Of a stretch of DNA of 64,000 nt, positions 43,351-52,708 are shown one piece after another. The DNA lies in the NCBI RefSeq assembly GCF_001513975.1, contig NZ_KQ947988.1, positions 701,358-765,357 on the forward strand, written 5' to 3'. The position numbers were made by a program, and so were the translations under genes. The notes under the pieces were generated by a model. The model was given only the letters and a program-made list of their open reading frames with translations. It was not told where the DNA came from and did not search any database. The stretch is from Streptomyces curacoi. GTDB taxonomy: Bacteria; Actinomycetota; Actinomycetes; Streptomycetales; Streptomycetaceae. Position 1 is the first letter of the stretch; every line of letters starts with the position of its first letter.

Positions 43351-43708
43351 GACACGGCTCCTTCGACTGCGGCGACGAGCGCGACGGCTCGTGCCGGGCA
43401 GCCTAGAGAACTACGTGCCGTCTACAAGCAGCTTTTCGCGATACGGACCGGCCGCCGGGCCTTGCCGCGCCCGTCCCGATGCCGAGGTCAACGACCTGGC
43501 TCCCGAGGCGACTTTGAGGGTGCCCGACGCCGGAGTTCACCGCGGCCGGCGTCCCACAGCGAACCTTCGGGGGACGGCGTCCCCGCAGGTCAGCGGTCGT
43601 CCCATCGCTCGGGCGTCCCGAATTCGCGGTCGAAGGTGGCGGCCGGGACGGATGATCGCGCAGGCTGAGGCCCGACCTCGAACCCCCACACACGGAGAGG
43701 GCCGCACC
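43351..43708. other. Intergenic region before small lipoprotein
   Basis: This 358-base divergent spacer between the aminotransferase and the small lipoprotein gene holds their promoters. I see no RNA gene, operator or reliable small coding frame in it. Confidence 0.4.
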
Positions 43709-43960
43709 ATGTCCGCGTCCGCACACCCCACTGAGCAGGTCGGGCAGACTCCGCCGCGCGGCAGCGCCCCGAAAAGGCGCGGGACTGTCAGCGGTCTGCG
43801 GCCGGCGCCCGCGTTGCTCGCCGCCACGCTGGTGGCGGTCGCCACGCTCACCCTCACCGCCTGCGAGGACGGCAAGGGCCTGCGCGACGAGGGCCCGTCC
43901 ACACCGACCAGCCCCACCGCCACGGCCCCCGCCACACCACCGGCGTCCGAACGACCGTGA
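43709..43960 (+). CDS. Small lipoprotein
   Basis: This 83-residue protein has an N-terminal polar region, a hydrophobic segment (ALLAATLVAVATLTL) ending in a lipobox-like LTACEDG, and a Thr/Pro/Ala-rich tail. It is probably anchored at the outer membrane face. The ATG at 43709 follows GGAGAGGG. No known family. It is convergent with hemB. Confidence 0.65.
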   Translation: MSASAHPTEQVGQTPPRGSAPKRRGTVSGLRPAPALLAATLVAVATLTLTACEDGKGLRDEGPSTPTSPTATAPATPPASERP

Positions 43961-43991
43961 CCGGGACCTCGTACGCCCGTTACTGCGGGCG

Positions 43992-44990
43992 TTACTGCCG
44001 GCCCAGCTTCTGCGCCGCCTCCGTCGCCCAGTAGGTGAGGATGTTGCGCGCACCGGCCCGCTTGATGCCCGTCAGGGTCTCCAGGATCGCCCGGTCCCGG
44101 TCGATCCAGCCCTTCTCGGCGGCGGCCTCGACCATCGAGTACTCGCCGGAGATCTGGTAGGCCGCGACCGGCACGTCCACCGCGTCGGCGACCCGCGCCA
44201 GAATGTCGAGGTAGGGCCCGGCCGGCTTGACCATCACCATGTCGGCGCCCTCCTCCAGGTCGAGGGCCAGCTCGCGCATGGACTCCCGGAAGTTGGCGGG
44301 GTCCTGCTGGTAGGTCTTCCGGTCGCCCTGCAACGACGAGGCCACGGCCTCCCGGAAGGGCCCGTAGAAGGCGGAGGCGTACTTGGCGGTGTAGGCGAGG
44401 ATGGCGACGTCCTCCCGGCCGATCTGGTCGAGCGCGTCCCGGATGACCCCGATCTGCCCGTCCATCATCCCGCTGGGCCCCACGACATGGGCGCCGGCGT
44501 CGGCCTGCACCTGCGCCATCTCGGCGTACCGCTCCAGCGTCGCGTCGTTGTCGACGCGCCCTTCCGCGTCCAGCACCCCGCAGTGCCCGTGGTCGACGGT
44601 CTCGTCGAGGCACAGGTCGGACATGACGAGCAGGTCGTCCCCGACCTCGGCCCGCACGTCGCGGATGGCGACCTGCAGGATCCCGTCCGGATCGGTCCCC
44701 GGCGTGCCGAGGGCGTCCTTCTTCGACTCCTCGGGCACCCCGAAGAGCATGATCCCGGAGACACCGGCCTGCACGGCCTCCAGCGCCGCCTTCTTCAGGC
44801 TGTCCCGCGTGTGCTGGACCACGCCCGGCATGGCGGCGATCGGCACCGGCTCGCTGACGCCCTCGCGCACGAAGGCCGGGAGGATGAAGTCGGCGGGGTG
44901 CAGCCTGGTCTCGGCGACCATGCGCCGCATGGCGGGGCTGGTCCGCAGACGCCGCGGCCGTGTGCCGGGGAAGGATCCGTACGTCGTCAT
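43992..44990 (-). CDS. hemB: Delta-aminolevulinate dehydratase (porphobilinogen synthase)
   Basis: This 332-residue enzyme condenses two 5-aminolevulinates to porphobilinogen. The two active-site lysines are visible in YTAKYASAFYG and VKPAGPYLD, and the family segment LDETVDHGHCG lies in the middle. The latter lacks the Cys cluster of zinc-dependent members (it reads DLCLDETVDHGHCG), consistent with a magnesium-type enzyme. The ATG at 44990 was chosen over a 45-residue-longer upstream frame without similarity. Oriented as the other hem genes, but separated from hemD by an FAD oxidoreductase gene. Confidence 0.95.
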   Translation of the reverse strand: MTTYGSFPGTRPRRLRTSPAMRRMVAETRLHPADFILPAFVREGVSEPVPIAAMPGVVQHTRDSLKKAALEAVQAGVSGIMLFGVPEESKKDALGTPGTDPDGILQVAIRDVRAEVGDDLLVMSDLCLDETVDHGHCGVLDAEGRVDNDATLERYAEMAQVQADAGAHVVGPSGMMDGQIGVIRDALDQIGREDVAILAYTAKYASAFYGPFREAVASSLQGDRKTYQQDPANFRESMRELALDLEEGADMVMVKPAGPYLDILARVADAVDVPVAAYQISGEYSMVEAAAEKGWIDRDRAILETLTGIKRAGARNILTYWATEAAQKLGRQ

Positions 44991-45208
44991 GCCACCTACG
45001 CTACGCCCGCCCCGGCAGCACCTTTGCCGACGAGGCGTCGGGACGGCCGTACGGCCGCGGTGGCCCGCATGACACCCCCACCCGCCCGGTCCATCCTGGT
45101 GTGAAGGGCCCGAAACGCCCGCCACATCCCCCGAGCAAGGACCCCGACGGCCCCGCCCTCCCCGCCTCGCCGCCGCCGTCCCTCCGTACCCGCACCGCGG
45201 AGGACGCG

Positions 45209-46603
45209 ATGACCGCCAGCCATCACCTCAACACCCCCGACCTCTTCGCCCTCTCCGAGATCCACGGCCCGGTCCTGCGCCCCGGCGCGGACGGCTACGC
45301 CGACGAGGTCACCGGCTTCAACCTGGCCGCCTTGCACACCCCCGACGTGGTGGTGGGCGCGACGGGCGTCGACGACATCGTGACCGCCCTGCGCTGGGCG
45401 TCGGCCACCGGCACCCCGGTCGCGGTCCAGTCGACCGGCCACGGCGCGAACTTCCCCATCGACCACGGCCTGCTGATCAGCACGACCCGTATGACCGACG
45501 TACGGATCAGCCCGCAGGAACGCCTCGCGACCATCGCGGCCGGCGCGAGATGGCGGCATGTCCTGGACGCGGCGGCACCGCACGGCCTCGCCGCGCTCGC
45601 CGGTACGTCCACGGACGGGGGCGCGGTCGGCTACACGCTGGGCGGCGGACTCCCCGTCCTGGGGCGGGCCTACGGCTACGCGGCCGACCTGGTCCGTTCC
45701 TTCCAGGTGGTCACGCCCGACGGGACGCTGCGCGAGACGGACGCCGAACACGAGCCGGAGCTGTTCTGGGCGCTGCGCGGCGGCAAGGGCAACGTGGGCG
45801 TGGTGACGTCCATGGTCTGCGAGCTGCTCCCGCTGTCCACGATCCTCGGCGGCGGCGTGTACTGCCCCGGCGAGCACACCGAGGCCCTGCTGCGTGCCTG
45901 GGCCGACTGGACCCGGACGGTGCCGGACGAGATGTGCAGCGCCTTCACCGTGCTGCGGCTGCCGCCCATCCCGGAGATCCCCGAACCCCTGCGCGGCGGC
46001 TTCTGGGCCCGCGTCGCGATCGCCTGGCCCGGGGACCCGGCCGAGGGAGAGCGCCTGCTGGCCCCGATCCGGTCGGCGGCACCGGTGGCGGTCGACACGG
46101 TGGAGGAGATGCCGTATGCGGCCCTGGACCGCATCCACATGGAGCCGCAGGACCCGCTCCCGGGCCGCGAGTCGTGCGCCCTGATGCGCGACCTGCCGCC
46201 CGACGCCGTCCGCGCGTTCCTGGACGAGGTCGGCCCCGAGGTCCCCGACTGCCCCCTGCTGCTGGTGGAGATCCGCCACCTGGGCGGCGCCCTGTCCCGC
46301 CCCGCCCGCCTGGAGGACGCCATCTGCGCCCGGGACGCCAACTACTTCCTCGAAACAGTGGGCGTCCTGGCCGCCCCGCCGGCCGCCGAGGCCATAGAGC
46401 GGGCCACGGCGTCCCTGCACCGGGCCATGGCCCCCTACAGCACGGGCCGCACCATGGTCAACGTCCACGGCACCCCGGGCGACGAGTCCGACCGCGCCCG
46501 AGCCTGGACCCCGGAGGTCTACGACCGCCTGCGCCACGACAAGTCGACCTACGACCCGGCCAACCTCCTCCGCTTCGGCCACACCGTGCCCCTGGGCGCC
46601 TAG
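45209..46603 (+). CDS. FAD-binding oxidoreductase (BBE-like)
   Basis: This 464-residue protein is a PCMH/BBE-type flavoenzyme. The FAD-binding segment QSTGHGAN contains the His that is commonly covalently attached to FAD, and the GTSTDGGAVGYTLGGGLPVLGR loop lacks the Cys used for bicovalent attachment. A BBE-like C-terminal motif is present (YDPANLLRFGHTVP). It would oxidise an alcohol, sugar or alkaloid-like substrate with oxygen. The ATG follows GGAGGA at good spacing. It is in opposite orientation to the hem genes on both sides. Confidence 0.92.
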   Translation: MTASHHLNTPDLFALSEIHGPVLRPGADGYADEVTGFNLAALHTPDVVVGATGVDDIVTALRWASATGTPVAVQSTGHGANFPIDHGLLISTTRMTDVRISPQERLATIAAGARWRHVLDAAAPHGLAALAGTSTDGGAVGYTLGGGLPVLGRAYGYAADLVRSFQVVTPDGTLRETDAEHEPELFWALRGGKGNVGVVTSMVCELLPLSTILGGGVYCPGEHTEALLRAWADWTRTVPDEMCSAFTVLRLPPIPEIPEPLRGGFWARVAIAWPGDPAEGERLLAPIRSAAPVAVDTVEEMPYAALDRIHMEPQDPLPGRESCALMRDLPPDAVRAFLDEVGPEVPDCPLLLVEIRHLGGALSRPARLEDAICARDANYFLETVGVLAAPPAAEAIERATASLHRAMAPYSTGRTMVNVHGTPGDESDRARAWTPEVYDRLRHDKSTYDPANLLRFGHTVPLGA

Positions 46604-46620
46604 GCCCTGTCGTTTGGATC
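46603..46620. other. IS-end-like 18-mer
   Basis: GGCCCTGTCGTTTGGATC lies directly after the oxidoreductase stop. I recall similar sequences as terminal inverted repeats of Streptomyces IS elements, but no transposase or second end is visible. It may mark an excised element or be coincidence. Confidence 0.3.
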
Positions 46621-46716
46621 GTCCGGCGCCCCGGACAACGGCGTCCGCTACTCCCTCGGCGGCGCCCTCCTGGCCGGCCTGGTCGTCGGCGCCTGCCGGC
46701 TGAGAGAAGGAAAAAA

Positions 46717-46757
46717 GAGGGCCCGGCCCCGGATCACCGGGGGCCGGGCCCTCTTTC
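46717..46757. terminator. Terminator between oxidoreductase and hemD
   Basis: GAGGGCCCGGCCCC and GGGGCCGGGCCCTC pair around a short loop and are followed by TTTC. It lies between two convergent genes and may act on both strands. Confidence 0.85.
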
Positions 46758-46806
46758 ACATCAGATCGCGCATCAGATCACGCGTCACATCGCGCTCAGG
46801 CAGTGC

Positions 46807-48510
46807 TCAGGTCGCCCGACGCCGCCGAGCCCCCGGCCTGCGCTCACTCGGCCGAGTAACCGGATCCCCCGCCTCCAGAGCCGCGGCTCTCCGCCGCAGC
46901 CCGAAGTCGGCCAGCGCCTCCGCCAGCTTGAGCACGGACGGCTCCGGCGCCATGACGTCCACCCGCAGACCGTGCTCCTCGGCGGTCTTGGCGGTCGCGG
47001 GACCGATGCACGCGATCACGGTCACGTTGTGCGGCTTGCCCGCGATACCCACCAGGTTGCGCACGGTGGACGACGACGTGAAGAGCACGGCGTCGAAGCC
47101 ACCGCCCTTGATCGCCTCCCGCGTCTCCGCCGGCGGCGGCGACGCCCGCACGGTCCGGTAGGCGGTGACGTCGTCGACCTCCCACCCGAGCTCGATCAGC
47201 CCGGCGACCAGCGTCTCCGTGGCGATGTCGGCCCGCGGCAGGAACACCCGGTCGATGGGGTCGAACACCGGGTCGTAGGGCGGCCAGTCCTCCAGCAGAC
47301 CCGCCGCCGACTGCTCCCCGCTCGGCACCAGGTCCGGCTTCACACCGAACGCGATCAGCGCCTTCGCCGTCTGCTCCCCCACCGCGGCGACCTTGATCCC
47401 CGCGAAGGCCCGGGCGTCGAGCCCGTACTCCTCGAACTTCTCCCGCACCGCCTTGACGGCGTTCACCGAGGTGAAGGCGATCCACTCGTAGCGGCCCGTC
47501 ACCAGGCCCTTGACCGCCCGCTCCATCTGCTGCGGTGTGCGCGGCGGCTCCACGGCGATCGTCGGCACCTCGTGCGGCACGGCACCGTAGGACCGCAGTT
47601 GGTCGGAGAGCGAGGCCGCCTGCTCCTTGGTCCGCGGCACGAGCACCTTCCAGCCGAACAACGGCTTGGACTCGAACCACGCCAGCTGATCACGCTGGGC
47701 AGGGGCGGAACGCTCACCGACCACGGCTATCACCGGCCGGCCGCCCTCCGGCGACGGCAGCACCTTGGCCTGCTTCAGGGTCTGGGCGATGGTCCCCAGG
47801 GTCGCGGTCCACGTCCGCTGCCGGGTGGTCGTACCGGCGACCGTGACCGTCAGCGGTGTGTCGGGCTTACGGCCCGCGGACACCAGCTCACCGGCGGCCG
47901 CGGCGACGGAGTCCAGCGTCGTCGACACGACCACGGTCCCGTCCGACGCGCCGACCTCGGTCCAGCAGCGGTCCGAAGCCGTCCGCGCGTCCACGAACCG
48001 CACGTCCGTGCCCTGCGCGTCCCGCAGCGGCACCCCGGCATACGCGGGCACGCCCACGGCCGCGGCCACACCCGGCACGACCTCGAACGGCACACCCGCC
48101 GCGGCGCACGCCAGCATCTCCTCGGCGGCGTACGCGTCGAGCCCGGGGTCCCCGGACACCGCACGCACGACCCGCCTGCCGCCCCGCGCGGCCTCCATGA
48201 CAAGATGTGCGGCATCCCGCACCGCGGGTAGCCCAGCGCTTTTTGACGTGCTGTCAACGAGCGTCGGGTGCGGCGCGCCCGTGCCCGGAAGCGAGTCCGG
48301 CGAAGGACCGGCTTCCGTGTTCACGACCGCGACGCCGGGCCGCGCGTGCGTCCGTACGACGTCGAGCACCTCGTGCTCGGCGACGAGGACGTCCGCGTTC
48401 GCCAGCGCCTCGACGGCGCGCAGGGTCAGCAGTCCCGGATCTCCGGGTCCGGCACCGAGGAAGGTGACGTGCCCGTGTTCGAGGCCGGCGGAAAGGGTGG
48501 TGGGGCTCAA
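46807..48510 (-). CDS. hemD: Uroporphyrinogen-III methyltransferase/synthase fusion
   Basis: This 567-residue fusion has an N-terminal SUMT (CobA-type) domain, starting VTFLGAGPGDPGLLTLRA and including the GDPGLD SAM-binding segment, and a C-terminal HemD domain from about 290. HemD cyclises hydroxymethylbilane to uroporphyrinogen III; the SUMT part methylates it toward siroheme and cobalamin. The start is taken as TTG at 48510, which overlaps the hemC stop and has GGGGGAG 8 bases upstream. No ATG or GTG suits this junction. It follows hemC in the operon. Confidence 0.93.
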   Translation of the reverse strand: MSPTTLSAGLEHGHVTFLGAGPGDPGLLTLRAVEALANADVLVAEHEVLDVVRTHARPGVAVVNTEAGPSPDSLPGTGAPHPTLVDSTSKSAGLPAVRDAAHLVMEAARGGRRVVRAVSGDPGLDAYAAEEMLACAAAGVPFEVVPGVAAAVGVPAYAGVPLRDAQGTDVRFVDARTASDRCWTEVGASDGTVVVSTTLDSVAAAAGELVSAGRKPDTPLTVTVAGTTTRQRTWTATLGTIAQTLKQAKVLPSPEGGRPVIAVVGERSAPAQRDQLAWFESKPLFGWKVLVPRTKEQAASLSDQLRSYGAVPHEVPTIAVEPPRTPQQMERAVKGLVTGRYEWIAFTSVNAVKAVREKFEEYGLDARAFAGIKVAAVGEQTAKALIAFGVKPDLVPSGEQSAAGLLEDWPPYDPVFDPIDRVFLPRADIATETLVAGLIELGWEVDDVTAYRTVRASPPPAETREAIKGGGFDAVLFTSSSTVRNLVGIAGKPHNVTVIACIGPATAKTAEEHGLRVDVMAPEPSVLKLAEALADFGLRRRAAALEAGDPVTRPSERRPGARRRRAT

Positions 48511-49466
48511 TGTGCTCGCTCCCCCATCAGACCGGCCGCGCCCTGGGCAAGCATCTCGGTGGCGAGTTCGCGACCGAGCGCCAGCGCTTGGTCGTGCGTC
48601 TCGGGCACGGGACCGGTGGTGGACAGCTGCACCGTGCGGGTGCCGTCGGTCGTGCCGACGACGCCGCGCAGGCGCATTTCCTTGACAATCTGCCCGTCGG
48701 CCAACAGGTCGGCCAACGCGCCCACAGGGGCGCTGCAACCGGCCTCCAGGGCGGCGAGCAGTGACCGCTCGGCAGTCACGGCGACCCGCGTGAACGGGTC
48801 GTCGAGCTCTCCGAGCGCGGCGATCAGGTCCGCGTTGTCCGCGGTGCACTCGATCGCCAGGGCCCCCTGGCCGGGGGCGGGCAAAACGGTGTCGACCGAC
48901 AGGAAGTCGGTCACTTCGTCGATGCGGCCGATGCGGTTCAGCCCGGCCGCGGCCAGCACCACCGCATCCAGCTCGCCATCGCGCACGTACCCGATCCGCG
49001 TATCGACGTTCCCGCGGATCGGCACGGTCTCGATGTCCAGCCCGTGGCTGCGCGCGTACGCGTTCAGCTGCGCCATCCGGCGCGGCGAACCCGTGCCGAT
49101 GCGCGCCCCGCGCGGCAGGTCGGTGAACTTCAGCGCGTCCCGCGCGACGATCACATCGCGCGGGTCCTCACGCTGGGGAACGGCCGCCAGGACCAGTTCC
49201 GCGGGCTGCGTGGTGGGCAGGTCCTTCAGGGAGTGCACCGCGAAGTCGACCTCGCCCCGGATCAGCGCGTCCCGCAGGGCGGTCACGAACACACCCGTGC
49301 CGCCGATCTGCGCGAGGGCCTCACGGGAGACATCGCCGTACGTGGTGATCTCGACGAGCTCGACGGGCCGCCCGGTCACCTGGCGCACCGCCTCCGCGAC
49401 CTGCCCGGACTGGGACATGGCGAGCTTGCTGCGCCGGGTGCCGAGCCGTAGTGGCTGCTGAGTCAT
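48507..49466 (-). CDS. hemC: Hydroxymethylbilane synthase
   Basis: This 319-residue enzyme polymerises four porphobilinogen molecules. The dipyrromethane-cofactor cysteine lies in LEAGCSAPVGALA, and the N-terminal LRLGTRRSKLAMSQS is typical. Overlaps of 4 bases with hemA upstream and of the stop with the hemD start give a tightly coupled hemA-hemC-hemD operon. Confidence 0.96.
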   Translation of the reverse strand: MTQQPLRLGTRRSKLAMSQSGQVAEAVRQVTGRPVELVEITTYGDVSREALAQIGGTGVFVTALRDALIRGEVDFAVHSLKDLPTTQPAELVLAAVPQREDPRDVIVARDALKFTDLPRGARIGTGSPRRMAQLNAYARSHGLDIETVPIRGNVDTRIGYVRDGELDAVVLAAAGLNRIGRIDEVTDFLSVDTVLPAPGQGALAIECTADNADLIAALGELDDPFTRVAVTAERSLLAALEAGCSAPVGALADLLADGQIVKEMRLRGVVGTTDGTRTVQLSTTGPVPETHDQALALGRELATEMLAQGAAGLMGERAH

Positions 49467-51208
49467 CGTGGGCCTCGGTTCTTCTCGGTGCTGTCCTCGG
49501 CCCGGGAGACGGAGGCCACCGTCTCCTGGTCGAGGTCGAACAGGGTGCGCAGCGCGTCCGCGTACCCGGCGCCGCCGGGCTCGGCCGCGAGCTGCTTGAC
49601 CCGGACGGTCGGCGCGTGCAGCAGCTTGTCGACCACACGCCGCACGGTCTGCGTGATCTCGCTGCGGTGCTTGTCGTCGAGGCCCGGCAGGCGGCCCTCC
49701 AGCCGGGCGATCTCGCTCGCCACGACATCGGCGGCCATCGTGCGCAGCGCGACGACGGTCGGCGTGATGTGCGCGGCCCGCTGCGCCGCCCCGAAGGCCG
49801 CGACCTCGTCGGAGACGATACGGCGGACCTGGTCGACGTCGGCCGCCATCGGGGCGTCGGCGGAAGCTTCCGCCAGCGACTCGATGTCCACCAGCCGCAC
49901 CCCGGCCAGCCGGTGCACGGCCGCGTCGATGTCCCGCGGCATGGCCAGGTCGAGCAGGGAGAGCACCGGCGCGGGCCGGGGCGTCTCGACGGCCGGCTCG
50001 GGCTTGCGGCGCTCCGGGATACGGCCCACCGTGGCCACGGTCGCGGCCAGCGCGGTGATCAGCTCGGCGTCGGCGTCGGGGCTGCGCCGGGCGGCCTCCC
50101 GGCGGTCGACGGCACTGCCCGCCGCCCAGGCCGCGTGCTGCTCCAGCGTGGCCGCGTCCATACCGGCGACGGCGGCCTCCCCCATGACGGAGAAGCCTCC
50201 CTGCACGGCGGTCAGGTCCAGCGGGCAGTTGTCCTCGGTGCCGACGCTGGTGGGCGGCAGCGGGGTCTGCCGTACGTCGGTGGCGTCGGCTCGCGTCCTG
50301 TCGGCCGGGGCCTGGGCCGTCGTACGGCCGCTGCCCGCCGCCTCCCCGAGGGCGGCCGGGCGGCCGGTACGGCCCTCGACCGCCGCCGCGACCTCCTCGG
50401 CCGTGAGGACGAGCCCGGTCGCTCCGGTGCAGGAGACGACGACATCGGCACGTGTCAGCTCGACCGGCACCGACTCCATCGGTACCGCGCGGGCGGACAC
50501 GTCCGTCTCATCGGCTTCGGCCAGGATCTGGGCGAGGCGCTCGGCGCGGTCGAAGGTGCGGTTGGCGACGACGATCTCGGCGACACCGGCCCGCGCGAGC
50601 GTGGCGGCGGCCAGGGAGGACATCGACCCGGCGCCGATGACCAGGGCCTTCTTTCCGTGGGCCCAGGCCGGGGCGTCCGTCCCGACGGCCAGCTGCTCCA
50701 AGCCGAAGGTGACCAGGGACTGTCCGGCGCGGTCGATGCCGGTCTCGGAGTGGGCGCGCTTGCCGACCCGCAGGGCCTGCTGGAACAGATCGTTCAGCAG
50801 CCGCCCGGCGCTGTGCAGCTCCTGCGCCTTGGCCAGGGAGTCCTTGATCTGCCCGAGGATCTGTCCCTCACCCACGACCATCGAGTCGAGCCCGCAGGCC
50901 ACCGAGAACAGGTGGTGGACGGCCCGGTCCTCGTAGTGGACGTAGAGATAGGGAGTGAGCTCCTCCAGCCCCACCCCGCTGTGCTGGGCGAGCAGCGTGG
51001 ACAGCTCGGCGACACCGGCGTGGAACTTGTCCACGTCGGCGTACAGCTCGATGCGGTTGCAGGTGGCCAGCACGGCGGCCTCGGCGGCCGGCTCGGCGGC
51101 GACCGTGTCCTGCAGCAGCTTGATCTGGGCGTCCGCGCTCAGCGCCGCGCGCTCCAGCACGCTGACCGGGGCGCTGCGGTGGCTCAGCCCTACGACGAGG
51201 AGACTCAT
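49463..51208 (-). CDS. hemA: Glutamyl-tRNA reductase
   Basis: This 581-residue enzyme reduces glutamyl-tRNA(Glu) with NADPH to glutamate-1-semialdehyde, the first step of heme synthesis. The catalytic Cys50 (LATCNRIELY) and the NADPH motif VIGAGSMSSL at about 190 are present. The usual length is about 430 residues; an insertion of about 130 residues at roughly 281-415 (Ala/Arg/Pro-rich) separates the SCTGA motif from DLAMPRDID. I recall longer HemA in Streptomyces. The start overlaps rex by 4 bases. Confidence 0.95.
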   Translation of the reverse strand: MSLLVVGLSHRSAPVSVLERAALSADAQIKLLQDTVAAEPAAEAAVLATCNRIELYADVDKFHAGVAELSTLLAQHSGVGLEELTPYLYVHYEDRAVHHLFSVACGLDSMVVGEGQILGQIKDSLAKAQELHSAGRLLNDLFQQALRVGKRAHSETGIDRAGQSLVTFGLEQLAVGTDAPAWAHGKKALVIGAGSMSSLAAATLARAGVAEIVVANRTFDRAERLAQILAEADETDVSARAVPMESVPVELTRADVVVSCTGATGLVLTAEEVAAAVEGRTGRPAALGEAAGSGRTTAQAPADRTRADATDVRQTPLPPTSVGTEDNCPLDLTAVQGGFSVMGEAAVAGMDAATLEQHAAWAAGSAVDRREAARRSPDADAELITALAATVATVGRIPERRKPEPAVETPRPAPVLSLLDLAMPRDIDAAVHRLAGVRLVDIESLAEASADAPMAADVDQVRRIVSDEVAAFGAAQRAAHITPTVVALRTMAADVVASEIARLEGRLPGLDDKHRSEITQTVRRVVDKLLHAPTVRVKQLAAEPGGAGYADALRTLFDLDQETVASVSRAEDSTEKNRGPR

Positions 51209-51975
51209 GCCGGCATCACGGCGGGTACGTCCCCGTCGGGCCCCTGGTCGGCGGATCGGGCGGACTCCTCGCGGGTGACGGCGGCCGGTCCGGCACCGTC
51301 GGAGGCGGCCTCCTCGCCGGCCTTGCGCTGCTCGTGGAAGGCGAGGATCTGCAGTTCGATGGAGAGGTCGACCTTGCGCACGTCGACGCCGTCGGGGACG
51401 GACAGCACGGTCGGCGCGAAGTTCAGGATGGAGGTGACCCCGGCGGCCACGAGCCGGTCGCAGACCTGCTGGGCGGCACCCGCCGGGGTGGCGATGACAC
51501 CGATGGAGACCCCGTTGTCCTTGATGATCTTCTCAAGGTCGTCGGTGTGCTGCACGGGAATGCCGGCGACGGGCTTTCCGGCCATGGCCGCGTCGGCGTC
51601 GATGAGGGCCGCGACCCGGAAGCCACGGGAGGCGAACCCGCCGTAGTTGGCGAGCGCGGCACCGAGGTTGCCGATACCGACGATGACAACCGGCCAGTCC
51701 TGGGTGAGCCCCAGCTCACGGGAGATCTGATAGACGAGATACTCGACGTCGTAGCCGACGCCCCGGGTGCCGTACGACCCGAGGTAGGAGAAGTCCTTGC
51801 GCAGCTTCGCGGAGTTGACCCCCGCGGCGGCCGCGAGCTCCTCTGAGGAGACCGTGGGCACCGAGCGCTCCGACAGCGCCGTGAGGGCTCGGAGGTACAG
51901 CGGAAGCCGGGCGACGGTGGCCTCGGGAATCCCTCGGCTACGGGTCGCCGGTCGGTGTGTTCGGCCAGTTGCCAC
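51205..51975 (-). CDS. rex: Redox-sensing repressor Rex
   Basis: This 256-residue repressor has an N-terminal winged helix (about 20-90, including RLPLYLRALTAL and ELAAAAGVNSAKLRKDFSYLG) and an NAD(H)-binding Rossmann domain with VVIVGIGNLGAAL. It senses NADH/NAD+ and derepresses respiratory and other genes when NADH rises. The GTG at 51975 has AGGAG upstream. It heads the rex-hemA-hemC-hemD operon, and a near-perfect Rex operator lies 78 bases upstream, so it is very likely autoregulated. The C-terminus has an acidic/Ala tail. Confidence 0.96.
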   Translation of the reverse strand: MATGRTHRPATRSRGIPEATVARLPLYLRALTALSERSVPTVSSEELAAAAGVNSAKLRKDFSYLGSYGTRGVGYDVEYLVYQISRELGLTQDWPVVIVGIGNLGAALANYGGFASRGFRVAALIDADAAMAGKPVAGIPVQHTDDLEKIIKDNGVSIGVIATPAGAAQQVCDRLVAAGVTSILNFAPTVLSVPDGVDVRKVDLSIELQILAFHEQRKAGEEAASDGAGPAAVTREESARSADQGPDGDVPAVMPA

Positions 51976-52052
51976 GGTGCTCCTGCGGGTAGAGCGGGGC
52001 TGCAGGCGGTCACACGTACCCAGACCGCCCCGTCGAAAGCAGGCTATGTCTT

Positions 52053-52068
52053 TGTGAACGCGTGCACA
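52053..52068. promoter_or_regulatory. Rex operator (ROP) upstream of rex
   Basis: TGTGAACGCGTGCACA matches the Streptomyces Rex consensus TGTGAAC-N3-TTCACA (as I recall it) with one mismatch in the second half-site. It lies in the promoter region of rex-hemACD, a known Rex target in S. coelicolor. Binding here is inferred. Confidence 0.85.
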
Positions 52069-52256
52069 AAGATGGTGTCCGATTTGCCCGCCCAACGTGA
52101 CCGGGCTCACGCGCGCCTGGCGCACGGGTATGGAACCGGCGCATACGCACCACCGTTCCTCTGCTCCTGGGGGCAAAACCGCACACTCTCCTCAACGATC
52201 CCCGCCCCCGAGACCAAGTCGCCGTCGATCCTAAGCCAGTTTCCCGACGAGTTGGA

Positions 52257-52535
52257 CTACTCGGTCAGTGCTTTGCGGAGGCGGTCCTCGTTCACGCGCC
52301 AGAAGGTGTGCTGGGCTCCGTCGACCAGGACGACGGGGATCTGTTCCCAGTACCGGTCGTGGAGTTGGGGGTCCTGGGTGATGTCCTTCTCCTCCCAGGG
52401 GACCCCGAGATCACCACACACCTTCTCGATGACGATCTGTGCGTCATCACACAGATGACAGCCGGGCTTGCGGATGAGCGTGACCAGCCGGTCCTCGGGG
52501 GACTTGGCCGCGCCGCGACGGAAGAAGGGGCTCAT
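52257..52535 (-). CDS. Glutaredoxin-family protein
   Basis: This protein of 92 residues has a thioredoxin fold with the redox pair in RKPGCHLCDDA (CxxC). It would reduce protein or small-molecule disulfides; in actinobacteria the electron donor is usually mycothiol or thioredoxin rather than glutathione. I use the ATG at 52535, which starts MSPFFRR, over the ATG 9 bases upstream. It lies upstream of rex in the same orientation, with the rex promoter region between. The redox theme fits its Rex neighbour. Confidence 0.88.
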   Translation of the reverse strand: MSPFFRRGAAKSPEDRLVTLIRKPGCHLCDDAQIVIEKVCGDLGVPWEEKDITQDPQLHDRYWEQIPVVLVDGAQHTFWRVNEDRLRKALTE

Positions 52536-52708
52536 GCCAGCCATTCTCGCGCGCCGTGCGCCGGGCGGGGTCCCGGCGGAACAGCCGGGCGAACCTGGCC
52601 TTCCCGGTTCTTTGACCCCGGTTCTTTAACGGCGCGGTCGCGGAGAGTTCACAGCCTTCAAACCTCTCGACTCCGGTTACACCGAACAAACTGGCTATGC
52701 TCACGGTC

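Noticed and set aside
46621..46716. Fragment of a membrane protein gene after the oxidoreductase
   Set aside because: One frame gives a hydrophobic stretch (GGALLAGLVVGA), but it has no start or natural stop and too little to name.
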